DNA of 48,641 bases from Williamsia faeni (GCA_003202005.1 QJJF01000018.1:1-48641), one strand, 5' to 3'; shown: positions 1 to 7,506, counted from the stretch's first letter. Notes: a model not told the origin generated them from the letters alone. Numbers and translations are program-made.

Positions 1-168
1 AACACCAACGGACTTTTGCGCCAGTACTTTCCCAAAGGAACCGACCTATCGGTCCATACCGCGGAAGACCTCGCCGAAGTCGCCCAAGCCCTCAATGACC
101 GCCCTCGAAAAGAACTCAAGTTCCGCACACCGAACGAAGCCCTGGCCGCGCTGCTAGATTCAGCGTGA
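1..168 (+). CDS. IS30-family transposase, C-terminal fragment cut by the window start
   Basis: The frame is open from base 1 to a TGA at 166-168 and gives the last 55 residues of a DDE-type IS30 transposase. The tail contains LLRQYFPKGTDL, VAQALNDRPRK and TPNEAL, the usual C-terminal signature of IS30 transposases, which cut and join the element at its terminal repeats. The 5' part lies outside the window, so whether the gene is intact cannot be judged. The same coding end occurs in inverted orientation at the other edge (48474-48641), with three third-codon-position differences (bases 12, 96 and 120) and an identical protein. That pattern suggests both copies have been kept under protein-level selection. 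Confidence 0.9.
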   Translation, partial: NTNGLLRQYFPKGTDLSVHTAEDLAEVAQALNDRPRKELKFRTPNEALAALLDSA

Positions 169-203
169 CAAACGGTGTTGCGACGATCACCGGAATTCAC
201 CCG
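1..203 (+). mobile_element. Right end of an IS30-family insertion sequence (left copy)
   Basis: After the transposase stop at 168 a short tail continues to about base 202-203. From there the sequence stops matching the inverted copy at the right edge, so this is where I place the element's terminus. The terminal inverted repeat should lie within about 174-202, which contains GTGTTGCGACGATCACCGG. The other terminus is outside the window, so neither the repeat pairing nor the target duplication can be checked here. Confidence 0.8.
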
Positions 204-317
204 TCGAGCGTGCCGTAGTTGCCATCGAGCGTGCCGTAGTTGCCATCGAGCGTGCCAAAACTACCACTGCTCTTGTGATTTCGGCACGGTCGACGGCACT
301 TTCGGCACGGTCGACGG
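204..317. repeat. 21-bp repeat array abutting the IS30 end, with direct and inverted units
   Basis: Three copies of the core TCGAGCGTGCC start at 204, 225 and 246, exactly 21 bp apart; the first two units are identical over 21 bp. After a spacer, two copies of GGCACGGTCGACGG, the inverted version of the same core, start at 283 and 304, again 21 bp apart. The array can therefore fold into a long imperfect hairpin. A related three-unit array abuts the other IS copy at 48386-48438. I see no array of this kind elsewhere in the window. Confidence 0.85.
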
Positions 318-590
318 ATGTCGGATCAGCCGTTGCCGCGTCGGTTTTGGTGGCGAGGTGATCGTCGGATACGACTTGCAACGTATCGTCGTGCGGCGTC
401 AGGAATCGTGGCCCTGTCCAGTCGGTACCTGGGTGAGACTGCCCACCGGGCATGACCTTGGTGAAAGTTGTTGAAGTCGCACGGGAATTTTTTGGTCCGG
501 GTTTCTGTGGAACATTCCGTTGTCGCGCTCGCTCCTATCTACGAGCACCGACAATGCAGCCCCCAAGACCACATACCAAAGGATCCCCAC
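318..590. other. Intergenic region upstream of the EF-hand-repeat gene; no gene recognised
   Basis: About 270 bp between the repeat array and the start at 591. A short minus-strand frame crosses the array but has no recognisable family and is probably not a gene. The palindrome GGAACATTCC at 509-518 and an AAAGGA ribosome site just before 591 are the only marks I can point to. The promoter of the downstream gene should lie here but no convincing -35/-10 pair is seen. Confidence 0.4.
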
Positions 591-806
591 ATGAGCGTTG
601 AAATCTACGACACCAACTACGACGGTTACACCGACACCGTCCTCACTGACACCAACGGTGACGGCTGGGCCGATGTCGAGGAATACGACACCAACTACGA
701 CGGCTGGACCGACACCGTCCTGACCGACACCGACTACGACGGCTGGGCCGATGTCGAGGAATACGACACCAACTACGACGGGTACGTCGACACTGTTGTC
801 GCCTGA
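591..806 (+). CDS. Small acidic protein of five EF-hand-loop-like repeats
   Basis: A 71-residue protein that is almost wholly 13-residue repeats: five units containing DTNYDGYTD, DTNGDGWAD, DTNYDGWTD, DTDYDGWAD and DTNYDGYVD. Each has the D-x-[DN]-x-D-G-x-x-D spacing of a calcium-binding EF-hand or dockerin loop. Units 2 and 4 also carry Glu at loop position 12 (DVEE), the bidentate calcium ligand of a canonical EF-hand, whereas units 1, 3 and 5 have a hydrophobic residue there. The larger period is 26 residues (78 bp). There is no signal peptide, membrane segment or helix-forming flank, so these are loops without ordinary EF-hand helices. The start at 591 has AAAGGA eight bases upstream; a longer reading from 468 would add an unrelated, non-repetitive leader. 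Calcium binding is inferred from the motif; the cellular role is unknown. Confidence 0.75.
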   Translation: MSVEIYDTNYDGYTDTVLTDTNGDGWADVEEYDTNYDGWTDTVLTDTDYDGWADVEEYDTNYDGYVDTVVA

Positions 807-830
807 CCGAACCCACTCCGAACTCACGCA

Positions 831-866
831 GCGAAGACCCTGACCGTTACGGTTCAGGGTCTTCGC
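831..866. terminator. Bidirectional hairpin terminator between convergent genes
   Basis: The arms GCGAAGACCCTGA (831-843) and TCAGGGTCTTCGC (854-866) form a perfect 13-bp stem with a 10-nt loop. It lies in the 82 bp between the stop of the EF-hand-repeat gene and the stop of the convergent gene at 889, so it can serve both strands. There is no long T run, as is common in high-GC actinobacteria. Confidence 0.85.
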
Positions 867-888
867 GCTGTCGCGACTCAGACTGACG

Positions 889-1971
889 TCAGGCGACCGA
901 GCCTGCGTACAGTCCGCGGCCGGTCACCAGGGGCAGATCGAGCGTGGTCCGGATTCCGGGCGCCGCATCCAAGACCACCGGGATGGCGTTGACGATGCGT
1001 CTCGCCGCCGCGACGATCGCGGCATGGTTGTGGTCGCCCTTTTCGCTGGTCGGGCAGATGTCGACGGTGTAGCTGGGTTCACCGGTGATCTCGACGCGGT
1101 ACGAACCACCCGCCTGGGCAGGGCGCGCCCAATCGGGACGAAGGTCATCGCGCAACCGGGTGACGTGCTCGACAACGATCGCGGAGTGGCCGTCGACCTT
1201 GCCGTGGATCTCGAAGCGCATGGCGGCAACGGTCCCCTTCTCAATCCGTCCGACGGCGACGTCGAACGCCTCGGGCGCCGGCTCCAGCTCGAAAGACTCG
1301 GTGATCTCATCGACCTCGATGCCCAGACCCGCCGCGAGCTGCCGGATCGTCGTACCCCAGGTCAGTCCCAGCACGCCGGGCTGAAACAGGATCGGCAGCT
1401 CATCGAGCGGCCGGCCGAAACCCATGACGTCGAACATCACGGTCGCGCCATCGTAGGTGGCGTAGTCCGCGATCTCCATGACACGGACCTGCTCGATGCG
1501 CTGGCAGGTACCGGCCAGGGCAAACGGGATCAGGTCGTTGGCGAAACCGGGGTCGACCCCGGTGATGAAGATGCTGGCCCGCCCCTGCTGAGCCGACGCT
1601 TCCACACGGTCGATGTACTTGTCCGGCAACAGCTTCCACGGATACTGCAGTATCACCGGCGCCGAACCCACCACGTCGATTCCGGCCTCGAGGATCTTCT
1701 GGCAGTCCTTCGTGGCCGGACCCGTGCGGGTATCACCCATCGCGCAGTACACAACACAGTCCGGCTTGCTCGCCAGCACCGCGTCGATGTCACCCACGGC
1801 CGTGATCCCGGTGGTGACATCGAGGCCCGCCAACTCGCCGGCGTCCTTGCCGATCTTCGACTCCGTCGAAACACCCACGGCCGTCAGCTCGTAATCGGGG
1901 CTGGTGATGAGTTGTGTCAGCGCCAGACGCCCGACGTTGCCGGTACCTATCAGGGCGACGCGAATCGCCAT
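889..1971 (-). CDS. NAD(P)-binding dihydrodipicolinate-reductase-like oxidoreductase
   Basis: A 360-residue protein starting MAIRVALIGTGNVGRLAL, a Rossmann GxGxxG nucleotide-binding motif. It resembles the DapB N-terminal domain followed by a family-specific C-terminal domain (TGVDPGFANDLIPFAL, DGATVMFDVMGFGRP). Proteins of this type in mycobacteria are annotated as dihydrodipicolinate reductase-like or NAD(P)H-dependent amine dehydrogenase family members, related to 2,4-diaminopentanoate dehydrogenase. They are about 100 residues longer than true DapB, so a lysine pathway role is unlikely. It lies 50 bp downstream of the SDR gene on the same strand, which suggests co-transcription and possibly action on the same substrate. 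The substrate is unknown. Confidence 0.8.
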   Translation of the reverse strand: MAIRVALIGTGNVGRLALTQLITSPDYELTAVGVSTESKIGKDAGELAGLDVTTGITAVGDIDAVLASKPDCVVYCAMGDTRTGPATKDCQKILEAGIDVVGSAPVILQYPWKLLPDKYIDRVEASAQQGRASIFITGVDPGFANDLIPFALAGTCQRIEQVRVMEIADYATYDGATVMFDVMGFGRPLDELPILFQPGVLGLTWGTTIRQLAAGLGIEVDEITESFELEPAPEAFDVAVGRIEKGTVAAMRFEIHGKVDGHSAIVVEHVTRLRDDLRPDWARPAQAGGSYRVEITGEPSYTVDICPTSEKGDHNHAAIVAAARRIVNAIPVVLDAAPGIRTTLDLPLVTGRGLYAGSVA

Positions 1972-2021
1972 AGTGTCTCCTCAAAAGTGTTGCGCGATAA
2001 CGAGTTCGGACGCCCGCGAAA

Positions 2022-2762
2022 CTACATGGATTTGTGCGGGACGTCCGTGACGAGGCCGCCATCGACGACGAACTCGGTGCCGGTCGCATACGACGACTCG
2101 TCGCTGGCCAGGAACAGGACAAACGTCGAAATCTCTTCAGAGTTACCGGGGCGGCCAAGAGGAATCGTTACCACGTCGTCCGGGAACTTCTCGGTCATCG
2201 GCGTGCGGATGAGTCCCGGATGCAGCGAGTTGACCCGGATGTTGTGCGGCGCCAACTCCAGAGCCACAGACTTCGCCAGTCCACGCACTGCCCATTTCGT
2301 GGCCACGTATCCGTGTGCCCACGGCGCTCCGCGAAGGCCCTCGATCGACGACACGTTGATCATCGATCCACCACCGGCGGCGATCATCGGCTCCGTCGAG
2401 GCCTGAATACCGAAGAAGGTTCCGGTCAAGTTGACGTCGATGATCTTCTGCCACTTGTCGTGCTTGAACTGCTGAATAGAGCTGCCGTTGGCGATGCCGG
2501 CGTTGTTGACCAGGACATTCAGCTTCCCGAACTCGCCGACTGCGGTCTCTACTGCGCCCTGCCACTGATCGAACTGCGACACGTCCAGATGGACGTAACG
2601 CGCAGCCTCCCCCAGTTCGTCCGCCAGCGCTTTGCCCTTGTCGTCCAAGATGTCGCCAATGACGACCTTGGCACCCTCAGCCACAAGAAGCCGGGCATGT
2701 GACGCACCCATTCCCTGTGCGCCACCACTGATAATTGCGACTTTTCCATCCACTCGTCCCAT
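2022..2762 (-). CDS. Short-chain dehydrogenase/reductase (hydroxysteroid dehydrogenase-like)
   Basis: A classical SDR of 246 residues. It has the cofactor motif SGGAQGMGASHA near the N terminus, NNAG at the fourth strand, the catalytic Ser in INVSS, the YVATK catalytic Tyr/Lys, and HPGLIRTPM after it. An Asp at the end of the second strand (IGDILDD) suggests NAD rather than NADP preference. It resembles the mycobacterial FabG3 / 3-alpha(20-beta)-hydroxysteroid dehydrogenase group, so the substrate may be a sterol or another secondary alcohol, but this is inferred. I place the start at MGRVDGKVAII to match the family; an upstream in-frame ATG at 2792 would add ten residues. It is probably the first gene of an operon with the DapB-like gene. 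Confidence 0.85.
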   Translation of the reverse strand: MGRVDGKVAIISGGAQGMGASHARLLVAEGAKVVIGDILDDKGKALADELGEAARYVHLDVSQFDQWQGAVETAVGEFGKLNVLVNNAGIANGSSIQQFKHDKWQKIIDVNLTGTFFGIQASTEPMIAAGGGSMINVSSIEGLRGAPWAHGYVATKWAVRGLAKSVALELAPHNIRVNSLHPGLIRTPMTEKFPDDVVTIPLGRPGNSEEISTFVLFLASDESSYATGTEFVVDGGLVTDVPHKSM

Positions 2763-2969
2763 GGCCGACACGCTACCCACGTGACCGGACACATGTCCAG
2801 ACTTCTGTCGAGGTCAGTGTCCACAACGGGTTCGTGCGCGGCGAATTGTTGATGCTCAGTTCATCCAGATCAGGTGATGTACGGAGCGCCTAGCGGGTTA
2901 GATGCTGTAGGACGGTAATCATTGACATACCTGCATCGTGTACATCCACCAACCGAAAACGAGGACACC
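2763..2969. promoter_or_regulatory. Divergent intergenic region between the SDR gene and the lipoprotein gene
   Basis: About 207 bp that must hold both promoters. GGACA-CA-TGTCC at 2787-2798 is an inverted repeat with a 2-bp spacer, 25 bp upstream of the SDR start, and could be an operator. It does not match the KstR sterol-regulator motif as I know it. No confident -35/-10 pair is seen. Confidence 0.3.
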
Positions 2970-3422
2970 ATGAAAATCATCGTGGCGCTTATTGCATTTG
3001 TCGGTTGCCTGCTGTTGACGACGGCATGCGGTAGCGACGACACCGACGATTCGAGCACGACAAACCCGGTCCTGAGCAGTGCCGAACAACTCGCGTCCAG
3101 TGCGGCGAGCGAGATCCAGGACAACGCTTCGACCGCAGTCAGCAGCATCGCGGCCGGTGCTTCGGAGGCAGTGGGCAGCGCACAGGACACCGCCTACACC
3201 GAAGCACTCAAGGCTCAGGACGCCGATTTCGGCAGCGACGATGAAGAGATCGACGCGGCCCGTACCGCCTGCGACGAGCTGACGTCCGGCACCAGCCTCG
3301 ATGCCACCCGGGTCAAGATCGCCGAGACCACCGGCCTCGAAGCTGCCCAGGCCCGCACCCTGATCAACATCGCAGTCCCGATCTACTGCCCCACGAACGT
3401 CGGAAAACTCACCGTCAATTGA
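2970..3422 (+). CDS. DUF732-type secreted lipoprotein
   Basis: A 150-residue protein with a short hydrophobic signal (MKIIVALIAFVGCLLLTTAC) ending in a lipobox-like TTAC, so Cys20 is the probable lipidated residue. A Ser/Ala/Thr-rich linker follows. The C-terminal half (AYTEALKAQDADF, ARTACDELTSG, a conserved Ala-rich helix, then VPIYCP) has the two-cysteine layout of DUF732, a family of small secreted mycobacterial proteins of unknown function. The two Cys probably form a disulfide outside the membrane. The start has GAGGA five bases upstream; a longer reading from 2922 would bury the signal peptide. A strong hairpin follows, so the gene is probably monocistronic. Confidence 0.8.
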   Translation: MKIIVALIAFVGCLLLTTACGSDDTDDSSTTNPVLSSAEQLASSAASEIQDNASTAVSSIAAGASEAVGSAQDTAYTEALKAQDADFGSDDEEIDAARTACDELTSGTSLDATRVKIAETTGLEAAQARTLINIAVPIYCPTNVGKLTVN

Positions 3423-3444
3423 CCTCAGAGGTTTAACAAGCACA

Positions 3445-3482
3445 GACAGCCGGCTTGGTCGTGAGTGACCCGGCCGGCTGTC
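3445..3482 (+). terminator. Hairpin terminator after the DUF732 lipoprotein gene
   Basis: GACAGCCGGC (3445-3454) pairs perfectly with GCCGGCTGTC (3473-3482) around an 18-nt loop, 22 bp after the stop codon and just before the selO start. Confidence 0.75.
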
Positions 3483-3501
3483 CTGTCGCTACCCTCGTGT
3501 G

Positions 3502-4998
3502 ATGGCTGCAATCCCGGATTCGCAAGTGGGCACGACCAACGTATGGGCCGGTCTCGAGAGCACGTTCGCCGACGAGCTGGGCACCCTCACGGTGCCGTGG
3601 CAGGGCGCCGAGGCGCCCGACCCCACGTTGCTCATCCTGAACGAGCCGCTCGCCGCGTCGCTGCAGTTGGACGTCGAAGCGCTCCGGAGCGTGGACGGGG
3701 TCGGCGTTCTGTCCGGATCGACGGCGCCGGCCGGGGTCCAGCCCGTGGCAATGGCATACGCGGGCCATCAATTCGGTGGCTATGCACCGCTCCTCGGGGA
3801 TGGTCGGGCATTGCTGCTCGGCGAGTTGGAAAACAGTGATGGCCAACGCGTGGATCTGCATCTGAAGGGCTCTGGGCCCACACCGTTCTCGCGTGGTGGT
3901 GACGGGTTCGCGGTTGTCGGCCCGATGCTGCGCGAATACCTGGTCAGCGAAGCGATGTATGCGCTCGGCATACCGACGACACGCGCGCTGTCGGTGGTGG
4001 CGACCGGCCGGGACGTTCGCCGTACCGGCGCCGAGCCCGGTGCCGTCCTCGCCCGGGTCGCAGCCAGTCACCTGCGGGTGGGCACCTTTGAATACGCTGT
4101 CCGACAGGGTGAGGTCGTGCAAACCCTCGCCGACTACGCGATCGCCCGTCATCACCCGGAGCTGACCGGATTGCCGGAGAATCGCTACCTGAGGTTCTTC
4201 GAGGCGGTGGTCGAGGCACAGGCATCTCTGGTGGCGCGATGGATGCTCACCGGATTTGTGCACGGGGTGATGAACACCGACAACACAACCATTTCGGGTG
4301 AAACCATCGATTACGGTCCGTGCGCGTTCCTCGACGCGTTCGACCCGGCCGCGGTGTTCAGTTCGATCGACCGCGGCGGACGCTATGCGTTTGGAAACCA
4401 GCCCGCTGTCCTGAAATGGAATCTGGCTCGGTTCGCCGAAACACTGCTGGCCCTCATCGATTCCACACCGGACGACGCAATCACCGCGGTGACGGCAGTC
4501 CTCAATACCTTCGACGAGCGCTACCACGGCCACTACGCCACCGGCATGGCAGCAAAGCTCGGCTTGGCCGACAAGCCCATCGACCGACCGCTGGTAGACG
4601 ACCTGCTGACACTGATGGAGGCACACGGTGCCGACTGGACAGGCACCTTCCGTGCTCTCGCAGACGAACTACGCGGAAACCCCACGCCTCTCGACGGCCT
4701 AGTACCCCGCGAGCAGATGAGTCCCTGGCTGGAACGCTGGCGCGGCGCCCTGACGACGCATGGGCGCGAGGCAACCGAGACAGCAAACACGATGGACGGC
4801 GTCAATCCGCTGTACATCCCGCGCAATCATCAACTCGACGCCGCTTTGCGCGCCGCGACCGACGGCGAGCTCGCTCCGTTCGAGAAGCTCCTCGAGGTCG
4901 TCACACATCCTTTCGATCGCCGCGACGAATGGTCCGACTACGCCACACCCGCTCCGAAGGTGTTCAGCGATACCTTCCAAACCTTCTGCGGCACTTGA
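3502..4998 (+). CDS. selO: Protein adenylyltransferase SelO (YdiU/UPF0061 family)
   Basis: A 498-residue protein of the SelO pseudokinase-fold family, which moves AMP from ATP onto Ser, Thr or Tyr of target proteins and is linked to redox and oxidative stress control. Hallmarks in order are [16 protein letters not shown] (about residue 86), [15 protein letters not shown] with a conserved Lys, [29 protein letters not shown] with the putative catalytic Asp and metal Asn near 260-261, and DYGPCAFLD with the metal Asp near 270. The family binds ATP flipped compared with kinases. The tail ends FCGT; eukaryotic members have a selenocysteine near the C terminus, so this Cys may be the bacterial equivalent. 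ATG at 3502 is preferred; an in-frame GTG directly before it is the alternative. Confidence 0.95.
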   Translation: MAAIPDSQVGTTNVWAGLESTFADELGTLTVPWQGAEAPDPTLLILNEPLAASLQLDVEALRSVDGVGVLSGSTAPAGVQPVAMAYAGHQFGGYAPLLGDGRALLLGELENSDGQRVDLHLKGSGPTPFSRGGDGFAVVGPMLREYLVSEAMYALGIPTTRALSVVATGRDVRRTGAEPGAVLARVAASHLRVGTFEYAVRQGEVVQTLADYAIARHHPELTGLPENRYLRFFEAVVEAQASLVARWMLTGFVHGVMNTDNTTISGETIDYGPCAFLDAFDPAAVFSSIDRGGRYAFGNQPAVLKWNLARFAETLLALIDSTPDDAITAVTAVLNTFDERYHGHYATGMAAKLGLADKPIDRPLVDDLLTLMEAHGADWTGTFRALADELRGNPTPLDGLVPREQMSPWLERWRGALTTHGREATETANTMDGVNPLYIPRNHQLDAALRAATDGELAPFEKLLEVVTHPFDRRDEWSDYATPAPKVFSDTFQTFCGT

Positions 4999-5070
4999 CG
5001 CTTTGGTAACGCCCAAGACTACCTCTGCGAAACCACAGGTACGGAAAACGGAACATGGTCACCCGGGTGG

Positions 5071-5127
5071 TGGCCGCTCATGCAGTTGCGGCCATGACCG
5101 CTGACCACCAGTCCCTCAATGGACTGG
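5071..5127 (+). terminator. Tandem hairpins downstream of selO
   Basis: TGGCCGC/GCGGCCA (5071-5077 with 5088-5094, 10-nt loop) is followed by CCAGTCC/GGACTGG (5108-5114 with 5121-5127, 6-nt loop). They lie 73-130 bp after the selO stop and could end its transcript. Confidence 0.5.
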
Positions 5128-5335
5128 GGTCGGGCCAGATCACCACGTCATAGTCATCTTCCAAAGCACAAACCTCCCTACCATATCGCCGTCAGTCCGA
5201 CTGACACCCAGATCACCTCGGCGCCCAAGGCCTAGACCAAATGCCAAGTTGGTTTCGAAAGTATTTCAGTCGAGACCTGCCGCGTCATCATTTTTGGTGA
5301 TCTCCGCGCGATAGGTGACTTTGTACCCAAAGAAA

Positions 5336-5355
5336 GAATGCGGGCATCCGCATTC
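5336..5355 (-). terminator. Perfect 8-bp hairpin downstream of the zinc-ribbon gene
   Basis: GAATGCGG (5336-5343) and CCGCATTC (5348-5355) pair perfectly around a 4-nt loop, 115 bp beyond the stop of the minus-strand zinc-ribbon gene. It is a candidate terminator, or the stem of a small RNA. Confidence 0.5.
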
Positions 5356-5470
5356 AGGAAACGTACTTCGCCGCGCGGGACAACTTGGTTTGCGCGCAAA
5401 TGATCACTGACGCAGGTCGCCGGCGAATGGCCGGAGGGTTATTCACCGAATCGGTTGCGCACAGACGCCA

Positions 5471-5713
5471 CTACTTGCGGCGAATCGACGCGCAGGCCGG
5501 GCACAGCGTGAGTGGAGCAGAAATCGACCAACCATGGGCCGCCGCAACGTGTTCGGCATCCAGGCGCAGCTTGACGGCTGCGACGGTGAATGTGCGCTCA
5601 CATTGATCGCACTGCAGTTTCCAGACGACCGCGCCGGTGTGGGCCGGCTCCCTCGTCACGCTGAGCAATTCCATTGCTCCGTATCCGGACCGGCTACGAC
5701 TCGGAGCGATCAT
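5471..5713 (-). CDS. Small two-CxxC (zinc-ribbon-like) protein
   Basis: An 80-residue protein starting MIAPSRSRSGYGAMELL. The start is well fixed by GGAGGAAAACT directly before the ATG. Two CxxC pairs, CDQC (about residue 36) and CPAC near the C terminus, flank a helical stretch with an HVAAAHGW histidine segment. This is the layout of a small zinc-binding domain with a tail ending SIRRK. I do not recognise a named family. Zinc binding is inferred; a nucleic-acid or regulatory role is possible. A longer reading from 5851 adds residues unlike the rest and has no ribosome site. It stands alone, with a hairpin downstream. Confidence 0.7.
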   Translation of the reverse strand: MIAPSRSRSGYGAMELLSVTREPAHTGAVVWKLQCDQCERTFTVAAVKLRLDAEHVAAAHGWSISAPLTLCPACASIRRK

Positions 5714-5926
5714 AGTTTTCCTCCAGAACTGTCCCAACGACCGAGCTCGGCAGAGCCCACGCATCTGGAGGCATCGAGAACTCGCACAAATTGCCCCACC
5801 TGCGGCGGGAAAATCCTTAACCGCAGGAGAAGCGTGATCTAGAGTGCCCACACCTCAACAGTTCCAAACATCCCCCACATGAGTGAGACCCACAGGTTGA
5901 ACTTTGTCGCTGCCTCGACGGAGGCC

Positions 5927-6541
5927 TCACCGTTCCCGACCTACCCCGGCTCCCTGTGAGTAGGACAAATGACCGCCGAGCGCGCCGGATACTCCCGCGA
6001 CGGTCAGTCCCGCCACAGTCCATCCGACCCCGCGCAGGTGGCCGCCACGCCGTCGCTGCCACCAGGAACGACCAAAGCAACTGAGGGCGAGGGTGTTCGC
6101 CGCCATGTGAAGAAGGGCAACGCGTCGCTGGGCGACGTCGAGAGTGGTGAACTCCACCAGACCGGTCGCCGATGCGGGCAGCGACGCTGCAACACCAAAC
6201 GCGAGTAGCTGTCGCGCAGCGGCGGGTTGGCCGGTGACATCAAGGAGCGGCACCGCAATCCAGGCCCCGATCGGAACTGTCACGAGAATCGGATGCAACG
6301 GATGGCCCAGCCAGTGTCCACGCAAGAACGCCGACGCCGCAGTCGGCAACACACGTTGAAGCGTCTCCGCCAGCTTGGCAGCGGGCGCATCGACGACCGA
6401 AAGATCTTCGAGCGCCTTCAGTGCACGGGCCGGCGGTCGAAGCTGTTCAATGGTGGCGGCTCCACCGACACGGTTATCCTGCTGCGGCAATGCCTCGGCC
6501 GGATTCCCTTCTGGGTTCTCGCCATAGCCTGTTGTACTCAT
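5927..6541 (-). CDS. DUF2231-type integral membrane protein
   Basis: A 204-residue protein with a polar N-terminal 70 residues followed by about four hydrophobic helices. The motif GHPLHPILVTVPIGAWI (about residue 80) is the signature of DUF2231, a family of small membrane proteins, some heme-associated in annotation, whose function is not established. Further helices are around LLAFGVAASLPASATGLVEF, VALLHMAANTLALS and VGWTVAGLTVAGVSGALGGHLSY. The start MSTTGYGENPEGNP is preceded by a purine-rich stretch. The gene lies 65 bp downstream of the LapA-like gene on the same strand, so the two may be co-transcribed; both look like envelope or stress proteins. Confidence 0.8.
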   Translation of the reverse strand: MSTTGYGENPEGNPAEALPQQDNRVGGAATIEQLRPPARALKALEDLSVVDAPAAKLAETLQRVLPTAASAFLRGHWLGHPLHPILVTVPIGAWIAVPLLDVTGQPAAARQLLAFGVAASLPASATGLVEFTTLDVAQRRVALLHMAANTLALSCFGRSWWQRRRGGHLRGVGWTVAGLTVAGVSGALGGHLSYSQGAGVGRER

Positions 6542-6606
6542 GTTTCACCGTTCCCGAATAGGGCTGTTTCCACCGCTGTGCGCGCACGCATTGATCGACG
6601 AATCCC

Positions 6607-6906
6607 TCACTGATGGCGATTACGTACTTTCCGGCGGACTCGGAGCAAACCGCTGCAGAGGACGGCGATGAGAAATCCGATGACTGCCGCCAGCAGTAAG
6701 GCCACACCCTGGGCCATTTCGAAGTTCAGGCCCAAGAACTCGATATGCGCTGTTTCAGTGTTCTGGACAACGAAGGCGAATAGCGCAATGACCAGTACCA
6801 CCGCCACCAACAGGCCGATCACAGTCGTGATGGGTCGCTTCTTCTTGGCGACGGGCGCCGAAGAGCCGGCGGCGGGGGTGGCTGCATCGTATCCGGGAGT
6901 ACTCAT
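6607..6906 (-). CDS. LapA-domain (DUF1049) small membrane protein
   Basis: A 99-residue protein with a Pro/Ala/Lys-rich cytoplasmic N terminus and two transmembrane helices (TTVIGLLVAVVLVIALFAFVV and AQGVALLLAAVIGFLIAVLC). They are joined by QNTETAHIEFLGLNFE, the hairpin typical of the LapA/YciS family, and a basic tail RVRRKVRNRHQ follows. In Gram-negatives LapA takes part in controlling lipopolysaccharide synthesis; in actinobacteria the role is not known. I place the start at MSTPGYDAAT, behind GGAAGGGC; an upstream ATG would add 28 residues of unlikely composition. Confidence 0.85.
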   Translation of the reverse strand: MSTPGYDAATPAAGSSAPVAKKKRPITTVIGLLVAVVLVIALFAFVVQNTETAHIEFLGLNFEMAQGVALLLAAVIGFLIAVLCSGLLRVRRKVRNRHQ

Positions 6907-7004
6907 GATGCCCTTCCGACGGAAATGTGAAATCGAAGTACTGTTACCCCGGCAACACCGATGACAAACCTGAATTGGTGTGTGCGACACCCAACGCGAG
7001 TGGT

Positions 7005-7032
7005 CGGCTCAGGCGCCCCGTCGCCCGAGCCG
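7005..7032 (-). terminator. GC-rich hairpin downstream of the hsaEGF/DUF3618-like transcript
   Basis: CGGCTC-A-GGCG pairs with CGCC-C-GAGCCG (one A/C mismatch, 6-nt loop), 36 bp beyond the stop of the gene ending at 7069. It is the probable end of the transcript that starts at hsaE. Confidence 0.65.
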
Positions 7033-7068
7033 ATCTATTCGGGGCTCACAGCCCTTTCGTTCCCATTC

Positions 7069-7494
7069 TCACTGGTCGGCAACGGTATCCTTTGCGTCTC
7101 TCGCCTGACGCTGGACATCTTGCGCTGCAGATGTGCCCTCTTGTTTGACGGTCTCCGCGGCATCGGCGGCGGTCTCCTTGACCGCGGCCACCGCTTCCTG
7201 CGCAGGCCCTTGCAAGTTCTGCGCGGTTTGCTTGGCCACGTCCGTGAGTTCGTCGGTGAGTGGCTGTGCTTTCTCCTGCAGCGTCGCAGCCACCTGGGCT
7301 TCTCGATCGCTGGCCGGGATGAGCGACGAGACCAGAAGACCGGCTCCGAAGGCGATGACGCCGGCCGCCAGCGGATTGCCCTGGGTCTGCGCTTTGACCG
7401 TGCCGGGAGCCGACTGGACAGCGTCGGAGGCGGACGAGATCGCGGAACCTGTTGCATCCGAGGTGTTCTGCGCGGTTTCTTGGGCCGAGCCCAT
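7069..7494 (-). CDS. Alanine-rich DUF3618/YtxH-like helical protein
   Basis: A 141-residue low-complexity protein. The N and C parts are Ala/Thr/Gln/Asp-rich amphipathic helices like those of LEA or apolipophorin-type stress proteins. The middle has one hydrophobic segment, NPLAAGVIAFGAGLLVSSLIP followed by ASDREAQ, which matches the membrane-anchor pattern of DUF3618-type proteins. It is probably anchored to the membrane with a coiled-coil tail and involved in envelope or stress physiology; this is inference. The start lies only 12 bp after the hsaF stop, with GAGG five bases before the ATG, so it is likely read with hsaEGF although its function looks unrelated. A hairpin follows at 7005-7032. 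Confidence 0.7.
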   Translation of the reverse strand: MGSAQETAQNTSDATGSAISSASDAVQSAPGTVKAQTQGNPLAAGVIAFGAGLLVSSLIPASDREAQVAATLQEKAQPLTDELTDVAKQTAQNLQGPAQEAVAAVKETAADAAETVKQEGTSAAQDVQRQARDAKDTVADQ

Positions 7495-7506
7495 GACCGC
7501 CTCGAC

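Larger units (their letters stand above)
4999..5470. other. Intergenic region after selO; several hairpins, no supported gene
   Basis: A 470-bp stretch between selO and the minus-strand zinc-ribbon gene. Short open frames here have no ribosome site and no recognisable family. It holds two adjacent hairpins near 5071-5127 and a perfect hairpin at 5336-5355, listed separately, and is less GC-rich than its surroundings around 5230-5340. An unannotated small RNA is possible but nothing shows it directly. Confidence 0.5.

Noticed and set aside
204-317. CRISPR array
   Set aside because: Units are 21 bp with no unique spacers and the last two are inverted; this is not repeat-spacer structure.
187-453. 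Minus-strand frame of 88 residues across the repeat array
   Set aside because: No ribosome site and no family; the repeated peptide is only the translation of the 21-bp repeats.
1024-2406. Plus-strand frame of 460 residues
   Set aside because: It lies antisense to the DapB-like and SDR genes and shows Arg/Asp-rich shadow composition with no motif.
3433-4626. Minus-strand frame of 397 residues
   Set aside because: Antisense shadow of selO, which has all family motifs on the other strand.
5385-5606. Plus-strand frame of 73 residues
   Set aside because: It overlaps the minus-strand zinc-ribbon gene, which has the better ribosome site and paired CxxC motifs.
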